From contig DAIDLH010000103.1 in the NCBI GenBank assembly GCA_027449605.1, positions 1-64,000 of the forward strand: DNA of 64,000 nt, in the 5' to 3' direction. Numbering within the stretch: position 1 is the stretch's first letter; the number at the start of each line of letters is the position of its first letter. The notes below the pieces were generated by a model. That model made no database searches. It was not told the origin of the DNA and worked only from the letters and a program-made list of their open reading frames with translations. A program made the translations under genes and the position numbers. This stretch comes from Candidatus Muproteobacteria bacterium. GTDB taxonomy: Bacteria > Pseudomonadota > Gammaproteobacteria > Acidiferrobacterales > Sulfurifustaceae. Shown piece by piece: positions 29,220-38,478 of this stretch.

Positions 29220-29894
29220 ATGGCTGAAAAATCGAAGATCGAGCCGTTTGCCGTCAAGGATTGCGCCCTGTCCGCGATCGCCACCGGCCGGCGCGCGCAG
29301 AACCTGCGCGAGCTGCGCGACGGTCTGCTCACGGTGCACCCCGGAAGCATTTATTACCACTTCTGGGGCAGGCTGCTGCGACCGAGCTTCGACGATCCCG
29401 AATACAACAACGACTTCGCCGCGTGGGCGCGACACCGCTTGCACGACGTCAAGCTCGCCGAACGGCTCGGGGTCATCGACCCCGCCGAGTTCGGCGAAAT
29501 CGAAGCACTGCGCCAGGAGGTCATCGACGTCATCGAGGAACGTCTCGATGAGACCGAATTCCTCTCGTGGGCGCCGCGCGACCACCAGTTCCACTTCATC
29601 CGCGCGCAGACCGTGGTGTTCGACACCCGGCGACGTCTCGAGCATCCGCGGGAACTGGCGGCGACGATTCCCGGCCTGTCGGTGGGCAGCATCTATTATC
29701 ACGCGATCGACGCACGCCGCCGCGAGCCCCAGGGCGTGGACGATTTCAGCGCCTGGCTCGCGCGCTTCGGCGGCCATTATGCCGATCTGAGCACGCGCCT
29801 GGCGGGGCTCGACCCCTACTTCGTGACGCTGACCGAATTGCGCGATCAGCTGTCTTCCGTTTTCTCGGACTATTTCAGGGAGGACGGACGATGA
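29220..29894 (+). CDS. DUF5752 family protein with internal duplication
   Basis: A 224-residue soluble protein. It has two similar halves: GSIYYHFWGR...DDFAAW...ERLGVIDP (residues 42-109) and GSIYYHAIDAR...DDFSAW...TRLAGLDP (156-219). It is the first gene of the trehalose operon, and its stop overlaps the treT start (ATGA). DUF5752 is known as a partner of TreT-like synthases in other bacteria, but its function is not known to me. ATG at 29220 (GAGG upstream) is chosen over the GTG at 29214. Confidence 0.75.
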   Translation: MAEKSKIEPFAVKDCALSAIATGRRAQNLRELRDGLLTVHPGSIYYHFWGRLLRPSFDDPEYNNDFAAWARHRLHDVKLAERLGVIDPAEFGEIEALRQEVIDVIEERLDETEFLSWAPRDHQFHFIRAQTVVFDTRRRLEHPRELAATIPGLSVGSIYYHAIDARRREPQGVDDFSAWLARFGGHYADLSTRLAGLDPYFVTLTELRDQLSSVFSDYFREDGR

Positions 29895-31129
29895 CGATGT
29901 TGTCCGATTACGCCGGGGTCGTGGGAGAGGATGTCATCGACCATCTCAGGCAGTTGGCCGCGCCGCTCAACGGCATGAAGATCGTGCACGTCAATTCCAC
30001 GCGCCAGGGCGGCGGCGTGGCCGAAATCCTGAGCTGGCTGATCCCGCTCCAGCGTGAGCTGGGCATGGAGGCGCGCTGGGAAATCATCACCGGCAAAAAC
30101 GAGTTCTATCAGTGCACCAAGCATTTTCATAACGCCTTGCAGGGCGCCCCCGCCCTGATTTCCGAAGGCCTGCTCAAGGCGTACGAAGCGACCAACCGCG
30201 ACGCCGCGGAGGAGCTTGGCCCGGTGCTGCGCGACGCCGACGTGGTTTTCATCCACGATCCCCAGCCGGCGGCGCTGCTCAAGCACTTTCCCGACCGCAA
30301 AGGCAAATGGATCTGGCGCTGTCATATCGACGCCAGTCATCCCTACCGGCCGGTGTGGAAATATCTGCGCGGCCTCGTGGCCGGTTACGACGCCAGCATC
30401 TTCTCGCTCGCCGATTTCGTGCAGATGCTGCCGCACACGGTTTACCTGGTCCCGCCCAGCATCGATCCGCTGAGCGAAAAAAACATGGACCTGCCGGCGG
30501 AGGAGGTCACCGGCGTTCGCGGCCGGTTTGGCATCGATCCCGCGCGGCCGATGATGTTGCAGGTGTCGCGCTTCGATCGTTTCAAGGATCCCCTCGGCGT
30601 GATCGAGGCTTATCGTCAGGCGACGGCGTTCATTCCCGCGTTGCAACTGGTGCTCGCCGGCGGCGGCGCCAGCGACGACCCCGAGGGCGAGGCGGTGCTG
30701 GCCGAGGTGCGCGCCGCCGCCCGGGAGGACCCCGACATCCACATTCTGCTGCTGCCGTCCGACGCGCATCGCACCATCAACGCGCTGCAGCGCGCCGCGG
30801 ATTTCGTGCTGCAAAAATCGCTCAAGGAAGGCTTCGGTCTGACCGTGGCCGAATCCATGTGGAAAGGCAAACCCGTGATCGGCGGCGACACCGGCGGCAT
30901 CCGCCTGCAGGTGATCAATCACCACACCGGGTTTCTGGTGAATTCACCCGAGGGCGCGGCGCTGCGCATACGCTACCTGCTGCATCACCGTGAAAAACTC
31001 GTGGAGATGGGCATCAAGGCGCGCGAGTTCGTGCGCCAGAATTTTCTGACCACGCGCCAGCTGCGCGAATACCTGACACTGATGGTCGGCCTGACGCACG
31101 GGGCCGAAGACCGGGTGAGACTGGGATAA
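29891..31129 (+). CDS. treT: Trehalose synthase, TreT-like glycosyltransferase (GT4)
   Basis: The 412-residue product is a GT4 enzyme. It has an N-terminal NSTRQGGGVAEIL and a C-terminal EGFGLTVAES (E-x7-E motif). TreT joins NDP-glucose and glucose to make trehalose in one step, without a phosphate. Here it sits with otsB and an OtsA, so two routes to trehalose may coexist. The start overlaps the DUF5752 stop by 4 nt. TreT activity is inferred from family and context. Confidence 0.85.
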   Translation: MTMLSDYAGVVGEDVIDHLRQLAAPLNGMKIVHVNSTRQGGGVAEILSWLIPLQRELGMEARWEIITGKNEFYQCTKHFHNALQGAPALISEGLLKAYEATNRDAAEELGPVLRDADVVFIHDPQPAALLKHFPDRKGKWIWRCHIDASHPYRPVWKYLRGLVAGYDASIFSLADFVQMLPHTVYLVPPSIDPLSEKNMDLPAEEVTGVRGRFGIDPARPMMLQVSRFDRFKDPLGVIEAYRQATAFIPALQLVLAGGGASDDPEGEAVLAEVRAAAREDPDIHILLLPSDAHRTINALQRAADFVLQKSLKEGFGLTVAESMWKGKPVIGGDTGGIRLQVINHHTGFLVNSPEGAALRIRYLLHHREKLVEMGIKAREFVRQNFLTTRQLREYLTLMVGLTHGAEDRVRLG

Positions 31130-31136
31130 ACGCATC

Positions 31137-31934
31137 ATGCAGGCCACCGACCAACAGCGCCATCTTGCGGATTTCTTTCAGCGCCTCGCCGCGGCGCCGC
31201 ATCGGACGCTGCTGCTCGATTACGACGGCACGCTCGCGCCGTTCAAGGTCCGGCGTGACGAGGCGCTGCCCTATGCCGGCGTGCGCGAGCTTCTCGATGC
31301 GATCATGCAGGGCGGCCATACCCGCGTCGTCATCGTCAGCGGCCGCTGGACGCGCGATCTCATTCCGCTGCTCGGCCTCAAGCGCCTGCCCGAAGTCTGG
31401 GGTTCGCACGGCTGGGAACAGCTCAAACCCGGCGGCGAATACGCCGTCGCGCGCATGAACGAAGCGGCGCTGCGACAACTCGCGGACGCCGATGCCTGGA
31501 CCGCCGAGATCGAGGCCCAGGGAGGACGTTGCGAGATCAAGCCCGGCGGGCTGGCGATCCACTGGCGCGGACTCGGCCACGACCGGATCGCCGACATCCG
31601 CGGCCTTGTGTTCCAGAACCTGTTGCTGAAGGAAATGCACAAAACCCTCGTGTGGCATGACTTCGACGGCGGCATCGAGCTGCGCGTGCCCGGTCGCCAC
31701 AAGGGCTTCGTGGTGGACACCGTGCTTTCCGAAATGGACCCGGAAACCGCCGCCGCCTACCTTGGCGATGACACGACCGATGAAGACGCGTTCAAGGCCA
31801 TCCACGGCCGGGGCATCGGCGTGCTGGTGCGTCCGCAGTTCCGCGCCACGGCCGCGGATTTCTGGTTGCAACCGCCGGAAGAACTGCTCGATTTCCTGCG
31901 CCAGTGGCATGAAGCCAGCGGAGGGACGAAATGA
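31137..31934 (+). CDS. otsB: Trehalose-6-phosphate phosphatase
   Basis: The 265-residue HAD enzyme has motif I LLDYDGTLAP (D28, D30), motif II VIVSGR and motif IV GDDTTDEDAF. It removes phosphate from trehalose-6-phosphate made by the OtsA at 32991. It lies in the same operon, with the MscS gene start overlapping its stop (ATGA). Confidence 0.95.
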   Translation: MQATDQQRHLADFFQRLAAAPHRTLLLDYDGTLAPFKVRRDEALPYAGVRELLDAIMQGGHTRVVIVSGRWTRDLIPLLGLKRLPEVWGSHGWEQLKPGGEYAVARMNEAALRQLADADAWTAEIEAQGGRCEIKPGGLAIHWRGLGHDRIADIRGLVFQNLLLKEMHKTLVWHDFDGGIELRVPGRHKGFVVDTVLSEMDPETAAAYLGDDTTDEDAFKAIHGRGIGVLVRPQFRATAADFWLQPPEELLDFLRQWHEASGGTK

Positions 31935-32998
31935 ATCTGCTCGGGCAAACCTACTACGGAAACACGCTGCGGGACTGGTTGACGGCCCTGGCCGTCGTCA
32001 TCGCGCTGACGCTGCTGCTGCTCTTCGCCAAACGCCTGGTTCTCGCCCGGCTCGCGGTCTGGTCGCGCAAGACCGAAACCCGATTCGACGATTTCATCAC
32101 GGACGTCCTTGCCGGCACCCGCTTCCTGTTCCTGATCGTGATCGCGTTCTACTTCGGATCGCAATACCTGGAACTGCCCCCGAAGCCGACGCGCCTGATC
32201 ACGCACATCGCGATCATCGCGCTGCTGGTGCAGGCGGCGCTGTGGGGCAACCGCGGCATCGCGCAGTGGCTCGGCGGTTACCTGAAGCGGCACAAGGATA
32301 CCGACGCCGCCGGCGCGACCACCGTATCGGTGCTGGGATTCATCGCGCGGGTGGCGTTGTGGTCGGTGCTGCTGCTGATGATCCTGGACAACCTCGGGTT
32401 CAACATCACCGCGCTCGTGGCGAGCCTCGGCGTCGGCGGCATCGCCGTGGCCCTCGCGGTGCAGAACATCCTCGGCGACATCTTCGCCTCGCTCTCCATC
32501 GCCATGGACAAGCCCTTCGTGATCGGCGATTTCATCATCATCGATGAAATCATGGGGACCGTGGAATACATCGGGCTCAAGACCACCCGCCTGCGCAGCC
32601 TGAGCGGCGAGCAGATCGTGCTATCCAACAACGACCTGCTGAAAAGCCGCATACGCAATTACAAGCGCATGCACGAGCGCCGCGTGGTGTTCGGCTTCGG
32701 TGTCGTCTACCAGACACCCCCCGCGCAGCTCAAAATGATCCCCGCGATGGTGCGGGAGATCATCGAGGCGCTGGAGAAAACCCGCTTTGACCGGGCGCAC
32801 TTCAAGGAGTACGGCGACTCGTCGCTGAATTTCGAGGTCGTCTACTTCGTCAAGGACCCGGATTACAACCTCTACATGGACATCCATCAGGCCGTCAATC
32901 TGGCCATCTTCGAACGCTTTGCCGGGGCAGGCATCGAATTCGCCTACCCGACGCGCACGCTGTATCTCCACCGCGAGACCGGAGCGGCTCATGGCTGA
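31931..32998 (+). CDS. Mechanosensitive ion channel (MscS family)
   Basis: The 355-residue product has several N-terminal membrane helices (about residues 13-35, 58-85, 95-115 and more), a TM3-like Gly/Ala-rich helix (GVGGIAVALAVQNILGDIF) and an MscS beta domain (KPFVIGDFIII, GTVEYIGLKTTRLRSL). MscS channels open under low osmolarity and let solutes such as trehalose out. Its place between otsB and otsA is noteworthy. It overlaps both neighbours by a few bases. Confidence 0.93.
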   Translation: MNLLGQTYYGNTLRDWLTALAVVIALTLLLLFAKRLVLARLAVWSRKTETRFDDFITDVLAGTRFLFLIVIAFYFGSQYLELPPKPTRLITHIAIIALLVQAALWGNRGIAQWLGGYLKRHKDTDAAGATTVSVLGFIARVALWSVLLLMILDNLGFNITALVASLGVGGIAVALAVQNILGDIFASLSIAMDKPFVIGDFIIIDEIMGTVEYIGLKTTRLRSLSGEQIVLSNNDLLKSRIRNYKRMHERRVVFGFGVVYQTPPAQLKMIPAMVREIIEALEKTRFDRAHFKEYGDSSLNFEVVYFVKDPDYNLYMDIHQAVNLAIFERFAGAGIEFAYPTRTLYLHRETGAAHG

Positions 32999-35282
32999 CC
33001 ATGCCCGTCCACGGACAGCCCGTTCATTGCGCCTCGGCCTGCTTATCGCCGCGATCATCGGGCTCGTCACCGGCCTGTTCGCCTGGCGCCAGGTTCAGAA
33101 TGAGCGCGCGATAGATCTGGAGGACGTGGGGCGGCGCGCGCATGCATTGGCGCAGCAGCTTTCCGACCGGGTCTTGTACGCGCTGACGATGCCGGACACG
33201 CAGGCGCGCGCGTTGTTGCGGCCACGGGTCGAGGGTTATCAGCGGCTGCTCGGTTACGCGGTATATCGCGCCGATGGCCGGTTGGTCGCGGCGGGCAAAG
33301 CCATCTCCGACTTCACCGACAAACTCGACGGCGCGATGCGGGAGGCGCTGCAATCCGGAAGCGAAGTCACGCAACTCACGCGCGGCGCGGGCATGCGGGT
33401 CCATGTTTTTGCCAAGAAGTTTCCCGAAAATGGCGAGGCGGAAGGCGTGCTGGTGGTGGTGCACGACGTGTCCTATATCGACGACCGCGCCCTCGTCCGG
33501 CTCGCGCAGTTCGCCTTCTGGGTCCTGATCGTCTCGCTGCTGGCGGTGGCGCTGGTCGTGGGCAGCACCTGGTTCGTGTACGAGCGGCCGCTCACCAAGC
33601 TCGCCGACTGGATGCGGCGCCTGCGGGTGGAGAACGTCGCGGAATCGCCACCGCCGGGGCTGCCCTCGAGACGATTGCGCAGCGAATCGGACCGTCTTGC
33701 GGCGTCGTTCCGCGCGGCGCGCTCCACCGGCCGGGCGCTGTCGGAGGCGGCGCTGCATGCCGAACAGGTGTGGACCCCGGAACGGCTGCGCGCGCACGCG
33801 GTGGCCGCCCTCGGCGAGGCGCACCAGCTCATCGTGGCGAGCAATCGCGAACCCTACATGCACCAGTGGCGCGACGGCCGGTCGCATGCGATCGTCCCGG
33901 CCGGCGGTCTCGTGACCGCGCTCGATCCGGTGCTGCAAACCTGCGGCGGCGTCTGGATCGCTCACGGCGCGGGCAACGCCGACCGCGCGAGCGCCGACGC
34001 CGGCGGTCGGCTCACGGTGCCGCCCGACGACCCGCACTACACGCTCAAGCGCGTGTGGCTCACGCGCGAGGAGGAGGAAGGTTACTACTACGGCTTCTCG
34101 AACGAAGGCCTGTGGCCGCTCTGTCACCTGGCGCACGAACGCCCCATCTTCCGCGCCGAGGACTGGGAACATTACCGCCGCGCCAACCGCCGTTTCGCGG
34201 ACGCGGTGCTGGACGAGGCGGGCTCGGGCAAGGCGGTGGTGCTGGTGCAGGATTACCAGCTCGCGCTCGTGCCGCGGATGCTCAAGGAGGCGCGTCCCGA
34301 CTTGCGCGTCGGGCTGTTCTGGCACATCCCCTGGCCCAATCCGGAGGCGTTCCGCATCTGTCCCTGGGGCGTGGAAATCCTCGACGGCATGCTCGGCGCC
34401 GATCTCCTCGGCTTTCACCTGCAATCGTACTGCAACAATTTCCTCGATACGGTGGATCGCGTGCTCGAGTCGCGCCTCAACTGGGATCACTTCTCCGTGG
34501 AACTGCGCGGCAACCGCACGCGCGTGCGGCCGTTTCCGATCAGCGTGCAACCGTGGTCCGAGCGCCATGTACCGACGGACGAAACGCTCGCGCGCCAGAT
34601 CGACGAACTCAAATTGCAGCACCAGCTCGGGGACGCATTCATCGCGGTCGGCGTGGATCGCATCGACTACACCAAGGGCCTGTCGGAGCGCTTCCGCGCC
34701 GTCGCGCGGCTGCTCGAAAAATATCCGCAGTACCGCGGGCGTTTCACGTTCGTCGAGCTCGGCGCGCCCTCGCGCACGCACATACCCCGCTACCGCGAGC
34801 ATCTGGACATGCTCGAGGCGCTGGCCGACGAGATCAACTGGAAGTACCAGAGCGAAGGCTGGAAGCCGATCCATTTCCTCATCGCGCACCACGACGCCAA
34901 AACCGTGCATGCGTTTCTGCGCATGGCGCCGATGTGTATCGTGAGCTCGCTGCACGACGGCATGAACCTGGTGGCGAAAGAGTACGTCGCGGCCAAGTCA
35001 TCCGGCGACGGGGTGCTCGTGCTCTCCGAATTCGCCGGCGCGGCGCGCGAGCTCGCCGACGCGCTGATCGTCAATCCGTACGACACCGAGCAGTTCGCCG
35101 AAGCCATCCGCTTCGGCCTGGAAATGGACGAAGCCGAGCGGCACGCACGCATGCAGCGTCTTTCCCGCCAGGTGCAGGAGCACAATATCTACCGCTGGGC
35201 CGCGAATTTTCTCTCGGCGCTCGCCGCCGAACGCGCGACCGGCGTCGAGCCGGCCGGCAACGGCAAGGCAGCGACCGGATAG
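32991..35282 (+). CDS. otsA: Membrane-tethered trehalose-6-phosphate synthase (GT20) with N-terminal sensor-like region
   Basis: A 763-residue protein, about 290 residues longer than soluble OtsA. Residues 13-32 and 172-195 are membrane helices, and the part between (about 140 residues) should lie in the periplasm, like the sensor part of chemoreceptors or kinases. A HAMP-like stretch (ERPLTKLADWMRRLR) follows. GT20 starts near 279, with YYGFSNEGLWPLCHL, FWHIPWPNPEAF, VGVDRIDYTKG and HDGMNLVAKEY. The usual HDYH is QDYQ here (residues 420-423). The start at 32991 overlaps the mscS stop. Confidence 0.88.
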   Translation: MADHARPRTARSLRLGLLIAAIIGLVTGLFAWRQVQNERAIDLEDVGRRAHALAQQLSDRVLYALTMPDTQARALLRPRVEGYQRLLGYAVYRADGRLVAAGKAISDFTDKLDGAMREALQSGSEVTQLTRGAGMRVHVFAKKFPENGEAEGVLVVVHDVSYIDDRALVRLAQFAFWVLIVSLLAVALVVGSTWFVYERPLTKLADWMRRLRVENVAESPPPGLPSRRLRSESDRLAASFRAARSTGRALSEAALHAEQVWTPERLRAHAVAALGEAHQLIVASNREPYMHQWRDGRSHAIVPAGGLVTALDPVLQTCGGVWIAHGAGNADRASADAGGRLTVPPDDPHYTLKRVWLTREEEEGYYYGFSNEGLWPLCHLAHERPIFRAEDWEHYRRANRRFADAVLDEAGSGKAVVLVQDYQLALVPRMLKEARPDLRVGLFWHIPWPNPEAFRICPWGVEILDGMLGADLLGFHLQSYCNNFLDTVDRVLESRLNWDHFSVELRGNRTRVRPFPISVQPWSERHVPTDETLARQIDELKLQHQLGDAFIAVGVDRIDYTKGLSERFRAVARLLEKYPQYRGRFTFVELGAPSRTHIPRYREHLDMLEALADEINWKYQSEGWKPIHFLIAHHDAKTVHAFLRMAPMCIVSSLHDGMNLVAKEYVAAKSSGDGVLVLSEFAGAARELADALIVNPYDTEQFAEAIRFGLEMDEAERHARMQRLSRQVQEHNIYRWAANFLSALAAERATGVEPAGNGKAATG

Positions 35283-35360
35283 ACGCGCCGCAACGCCGGC
35301 ATTCATTTCGCCCCGGGGTTTGGTTATCATGCCGACCCGGGCAAACGAGGCGCCTGTCCC

Positions 35361-36482
35361 TTGTACAAACTGCTGCGTGCCATGCTGTTCCGGCTGGATG
35401 CCGAAACCAGCCATCGCCTTGCTTTCGCCGCTCTGGATCTGCTTCATCGCCTGCCCGGCGCGTCGCGGATCGCGCGCGCGATATGCTCCCGAAACGCGCC
35501 ATCGCTGCCGGTCAGCGTCATGGGCCTGACGTTTCCGAATCCGGTGGGGCTGGCCGCGGGACTGGATAAAAACGCCGAGCACATACAGCCGCTGTCCGAT
35601 TTCGGTTTCGGATTTCTCGAGGTCGGCACGGTCACGCCGCGACCGCAACCGGGCAACCCGCGCCCGCGCCTGTTCCGCCTCGCGCGCCACGCGGCGATCG
35701 TCAACCGCATGGGTTTCAACAACGTCGGCGTGTACCGTCTGATCACCAACCTCGTGCGCCAGGGCAAGCCCTGCCCGGTCGGCATCAACATCGGCAAGAA
35801 CCGCGACACGCCCGCGGAACGGTCCGTGGATGATTATCTCTCCGCGCTCCAGGCGGTGTATGCGCACGCCGATTATGTCGCGGTGAACGTTTCCTCGCCG
35901 AATACGCCCGGCCTGCGCGATCTCCAGAACGAGCAAGACCTCGATGCCCTGCTGCGCGCGCTCAAGGCGGAACAGGCGGTGCTCGCCGAAAAACACGGGC
36001 GTTACGTGCCGATCGCGCTCAAGATCGCCCCCGACCTGGACGATGCCCAGATCGCCGCGATCGCTGGCCGCGTGCTGGAACACCACTTCGATGCGGTGAT
36101 CGCGACCAACACCACCGTCACGCGTCCCGGCCTGGCGCAGGAGCCGCTTGCGGCCCAGGCCGGCGGCTTGAGCGGACGACCGCTCAAGACGTTGTCCACG
36201 GAAATCATCCGCAAACTGCACGCGCATCTGCGGGGCCGGGTGCCGATCATCGGCGTGGGCGGCGTCGAAAGCGCCGGCGACGCGTGGGAGAAACTGCTGG
36301 CCGGCGCCGACCTGATCCAGATCTACACGGGGTTCATCTACGAAGGACCGCGCCTCGTGCGCGAGATCGTGCGCGGCCTCGCCGAACGCGTCGCCGCCGC
36401 GGGTTGTCGCGACCTGCCCGAAGCCGTGGCGCGCGCGAGAAATTCCGCGCCGGCCGCGTCGGTGATTGAAGGAATATCCTAG
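35361..36482 (+). CDS. pyrD: Dihydroorotate dehydrogenase (quinone)
   Basis: The 373-residue product is class 2 PyrD. It has NPVGLAAGLDKNAEH, the catalytic Ser in VNVSSPNTPGLR, and the FMN segments GVGGVESAGDAWEKLLAGADLIQIYTG. It feeds electrons from pyrimidine synthesis to the quinone pool. The start is TTG at 35361 (MYKLLRAMLFRLD), with ATG at 35382 as alternative. The stop (TAG) overlaps the stop of the convergent DGC gene. Confidence 0.95.
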   Translation: MYKLLRAMLFRLDAETSHRLAFAALDLLHRLPGASRIARAICSRNAPSLPVSVMGLTFPNPVGLAAGLDKNAEHIQPLSDFGFGFLEVGTVTPRPQPGNPRPRLFRLARHAAIVNRMGFNNVGVYRLITNLVRQGKPCPVGINIGKNRDTPAERSVDDYLSALQAVYAHADYVAVNVSSPNTPGLRDLQNEQDLDALLRALKAEQAVLAEKHGRYVPIALKIAPDLDDAQIAAIAGRVLEHHFDAVIATNTTVTRPGLAQEPLAAQAGGLSGRPLKTLSTEIIRKLHAHLRGRVPIIGVGGVESAGDAWEKLLAGADLIQIYTGFIYEGPRLVREIVRGLAERVAAAGCRDLPEAVARARNSAPAASVIEGIS

Positions 36483-37303
36483 CCGTCGACCACGACGCGG
36501 TTGCGCCCGGCTCCCTTCGCCCGATACAAAGCCTCGTCGGCGCGGTTGATCAGCTCCCGGTTGCCGCGCATGGTTGGATTGAAGCAGGCGACGCCGATGC
36601 TCACCGTTATTTTCAGCGACGGATCCGTCTGAAGGTCCGGAGACAGCAGCGAGGCGGCCTGGATTTCAACGCGCAGCCGTTCGGCCAGCGTTTCCGCGGT
36701 GCTGATCGCGGTATTGGGCGCGATCACCAGGATTTCCTCGCCGCCGTAGCGCGCCACAACGTCCGTTTCCCGGATCGTGTGCGCCGCCAGCTTGGCGAGA
36801 CGATGCAGCACCAGGTCCCCCTCCAGATGTCCGTAGGTGTCGTTGATGCTTTTGAAGCGGTCGATATCCATCAACAACACGGAAAGCGGCAAATCATAAC
36901 GACGCGACAGGGCGATCTCGTCGGCCAGGCGGCGCTCCAGGTAACGCCGGTTGAAAACGCCGGTGAGCGGATCGGTGATGTTCTCCTGCTCGAGCAGCAC
37001 CAGGCGACGGATATCGACGGCGGTGCGCAGCGAAAGCCGGCTGACCAGGAACACGAACCAGCCGCCGAGAAAGAAAACCGCGGGCGCCATCAGGTCGCCC
37101 GAAACCTGCAGCGTCCGCCAGCTTGCCGGCAGGTAGCCGAAGTACCCGAGAAGAAATGCGACGATCATGACCCGCAACAGCCGCCAGCGATTGCGCAACG
37201 CGCCTTCCGGCAGTTCGGCGATCATCCGGCGCATGGGAACGAGCGAAAGCATCAGCAAAACGGCGCCCGCGAGGACCAGTCCAACGGCGATCAGATGCAG
37301 CAT
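36479..37303 (-). CDS. Membrane diguanylate cyclase (GGDEF)
   Basis: The 274-residue product has about three membrane helices in residues 1-92, then a GGDEF domain with active site GGEE (187-190) and DPLTGVFNRR near 111. This is a GG(D/E)EF variant that is active in many cyclases. It should make c-di-GMP. No separate sensor domain is seen beyond the membrane part. Confidence 0.9.
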   Translation of the reverse strand: MLHLIAVGLVLAGAVLLMLSLVPMRRMIAELPEGALRNRWRLLRVMIVAFLLGYFGYLPASWRTLQVSGDLMAPAVFFLGGWFVFLVSRLSLRTAVDIRRLVLLEQENITDPLTGVFNRRYLERRLADEIALSRRYDLPLSVLLMDIDRFKSINDTYGHLEGDLVLHRLAKLAAHTIRETDVVARYGGEEILVIAPNTAISTAETLAERLRVEIQAASLLSPDLQTDPSLKITVSIGVACFNPTMRGNRELINRADEALYRAKGAGRNRVVVDG

Positions 37304-37487
37304 CGGTCGTTACCATTGCCGAAACGATTGCGGCTCCGACTGGATCGATCGGCCGCCGTGAGCCATGAAACGGCGTCGCTCCTGCCGAAAATTCTCCTTC
37401 CAATCAAAGTGTAGTCGCGACCCGCCGCCATGTCCGCGCTCGTCATTTAAAAAATTTTTCCCGGATCGCTCCGCCGGCGATGCCGGT

Positions 37488-38078
37488 TCAGTTTCTTGTC
37501 CACCAGAGAGAACGGTTGTTCGCCGGCATGGCGCGGTCGCCCGCCAGCGTCAATCCGTTTTCCATGGCTGCGCAGTTGACGTCCTCGAACCGGCGCACGC
37601 CCGACAACGGGTCGCGCGCCTTCAGCCAGCGGTCGAACTCCTCGTTGCTGGGTTCGAGCGGCCGGTCCGCGTACCGATACGGGCCGTAAACATACAGGAT
37701 GCCGCGGGGCGCGAGCCGCCGCGCGGCGCCGGCAAACAGTCTTTTCACTCCCTCCCACGACACGATGTGAACCGTGTTGATGCATACCACCGCCTGCGCC
37801 GCGCGCACCGGCCAGTCGCCGGAAAACAAATCGAGATCCAGCGGCGCGCGCAAATTCGCCAGCCCGGCCTCGTCGCGCCACGCGGAGATGCTCGGAAGGT
37901 TCGCCGCCACGTCGGTCGGTTGCCAGATGACATGCGGCAAACCGCGCGCGAAGTGCACGGCATGCTGGCCGCTGCCGCTGCCGATTTCGAGCACCAGGCC
38001 GGGTTCGACCAGAATCTCGCGCAACACCGCCAGGATCGGTTCCTTGTTGCGCTCGCAGGATGGCGAAGATTGCTTCAT
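37488..38078 (-). CDS. DUF938 family SAM-dependent methyltransferase-like protein
   Basis: The 196-residue product starts KQSSPSCERNKEPIL, the DUF938 hallmark, with motif I VLEIGSGSGQHAVHFA. The family has a methyltransferase fold. Substrate unknown. It is divergent from the MIF-like gene, 55 bp apart. Confidence 0.85.
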   Translation of the reverse strand: MKQSSPSCERNKEPILAVLREILVEPGLVLEIGSGSGQHAVHFARGLPHVIWQPTDVAANLPSISAWRDEAGLANLRAPLDLDLFSGDWPVRAAQAVVCINTVHIVSWEGVKRLFAGAARRLAPRGILYVYGPYRYADRPLEPSNEEFDRWLKARDPLSGVRRFEDVNCAAMENGLTLAGDRAMPANNRSLWWTRN

Positions 38079-38133
38079 CTGTTGCGGTATGGTGGATTAT
38101 TATGTTCGCCAAGGCAATCATGGAGGAGCGTCC

Positions 38134-38478
38134 ATGCCGTATCTGAAAATCCAGACGAATCGCGAAGTGGCGGATGACGTCAGACAGGAGATTCTGAGAA
38201 AAGCGTCGCTGTTGGTGTCGAAAAATCTCGGCAAACCCGAAACGTACGTCATGGTGCGCTTCGATCCCGCGCAACCCATGATGTTCGCCGGCAATAACCA
38301 CCCCTGCGCCTATCTGGAGCTCAAATCCATCGGCCTGCTGGAAAGCAAAACTGAAATGCTTTCCAGCGTGTTATGTCAGTTCGTGAACGACGAACTCAAG
38401 ATTCCGTCGGAGCGGATTTATATCGAATTCGCCGACGCCAGGGATTCCATGTGGGGCTGGAACAGCGGAACGTTCTAA
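38134..38478 (+). CDS. MIF-like phenylpyruvate tautomerase family protein
   Basis: The 114-residue product starts MPYLKIQTN. The Pro that becomes the N-terminus after Met removal is the catalytic base of this superfamily. The C-terminus (YIEFADARDSMWGWNSGTF) is typical of bacterial MIF homologs. The stop codon TAA lies in the YTAR-type flank of mobile element B2. GGAGGAG at 38122-38128 is the ribosome site. Confidence 0.88.
   Translation: MPYLKIQTNREVADDVRQEILRKASLLVSKNLGKPETYVMVRFDPAQPMMFAGNNHPCAYLELKSIGLLESKTEMLSSVLCQFVNDELKIPSERIYIEFADARDSMWGWNSGTF

Noticed and set aside
29567-29890. Upstream extension of the TreT frame
   Set aside because: It lies within the DUF5752 gene in another frame. 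The ATG at 29891 gives the family start and an ATGA overlap.
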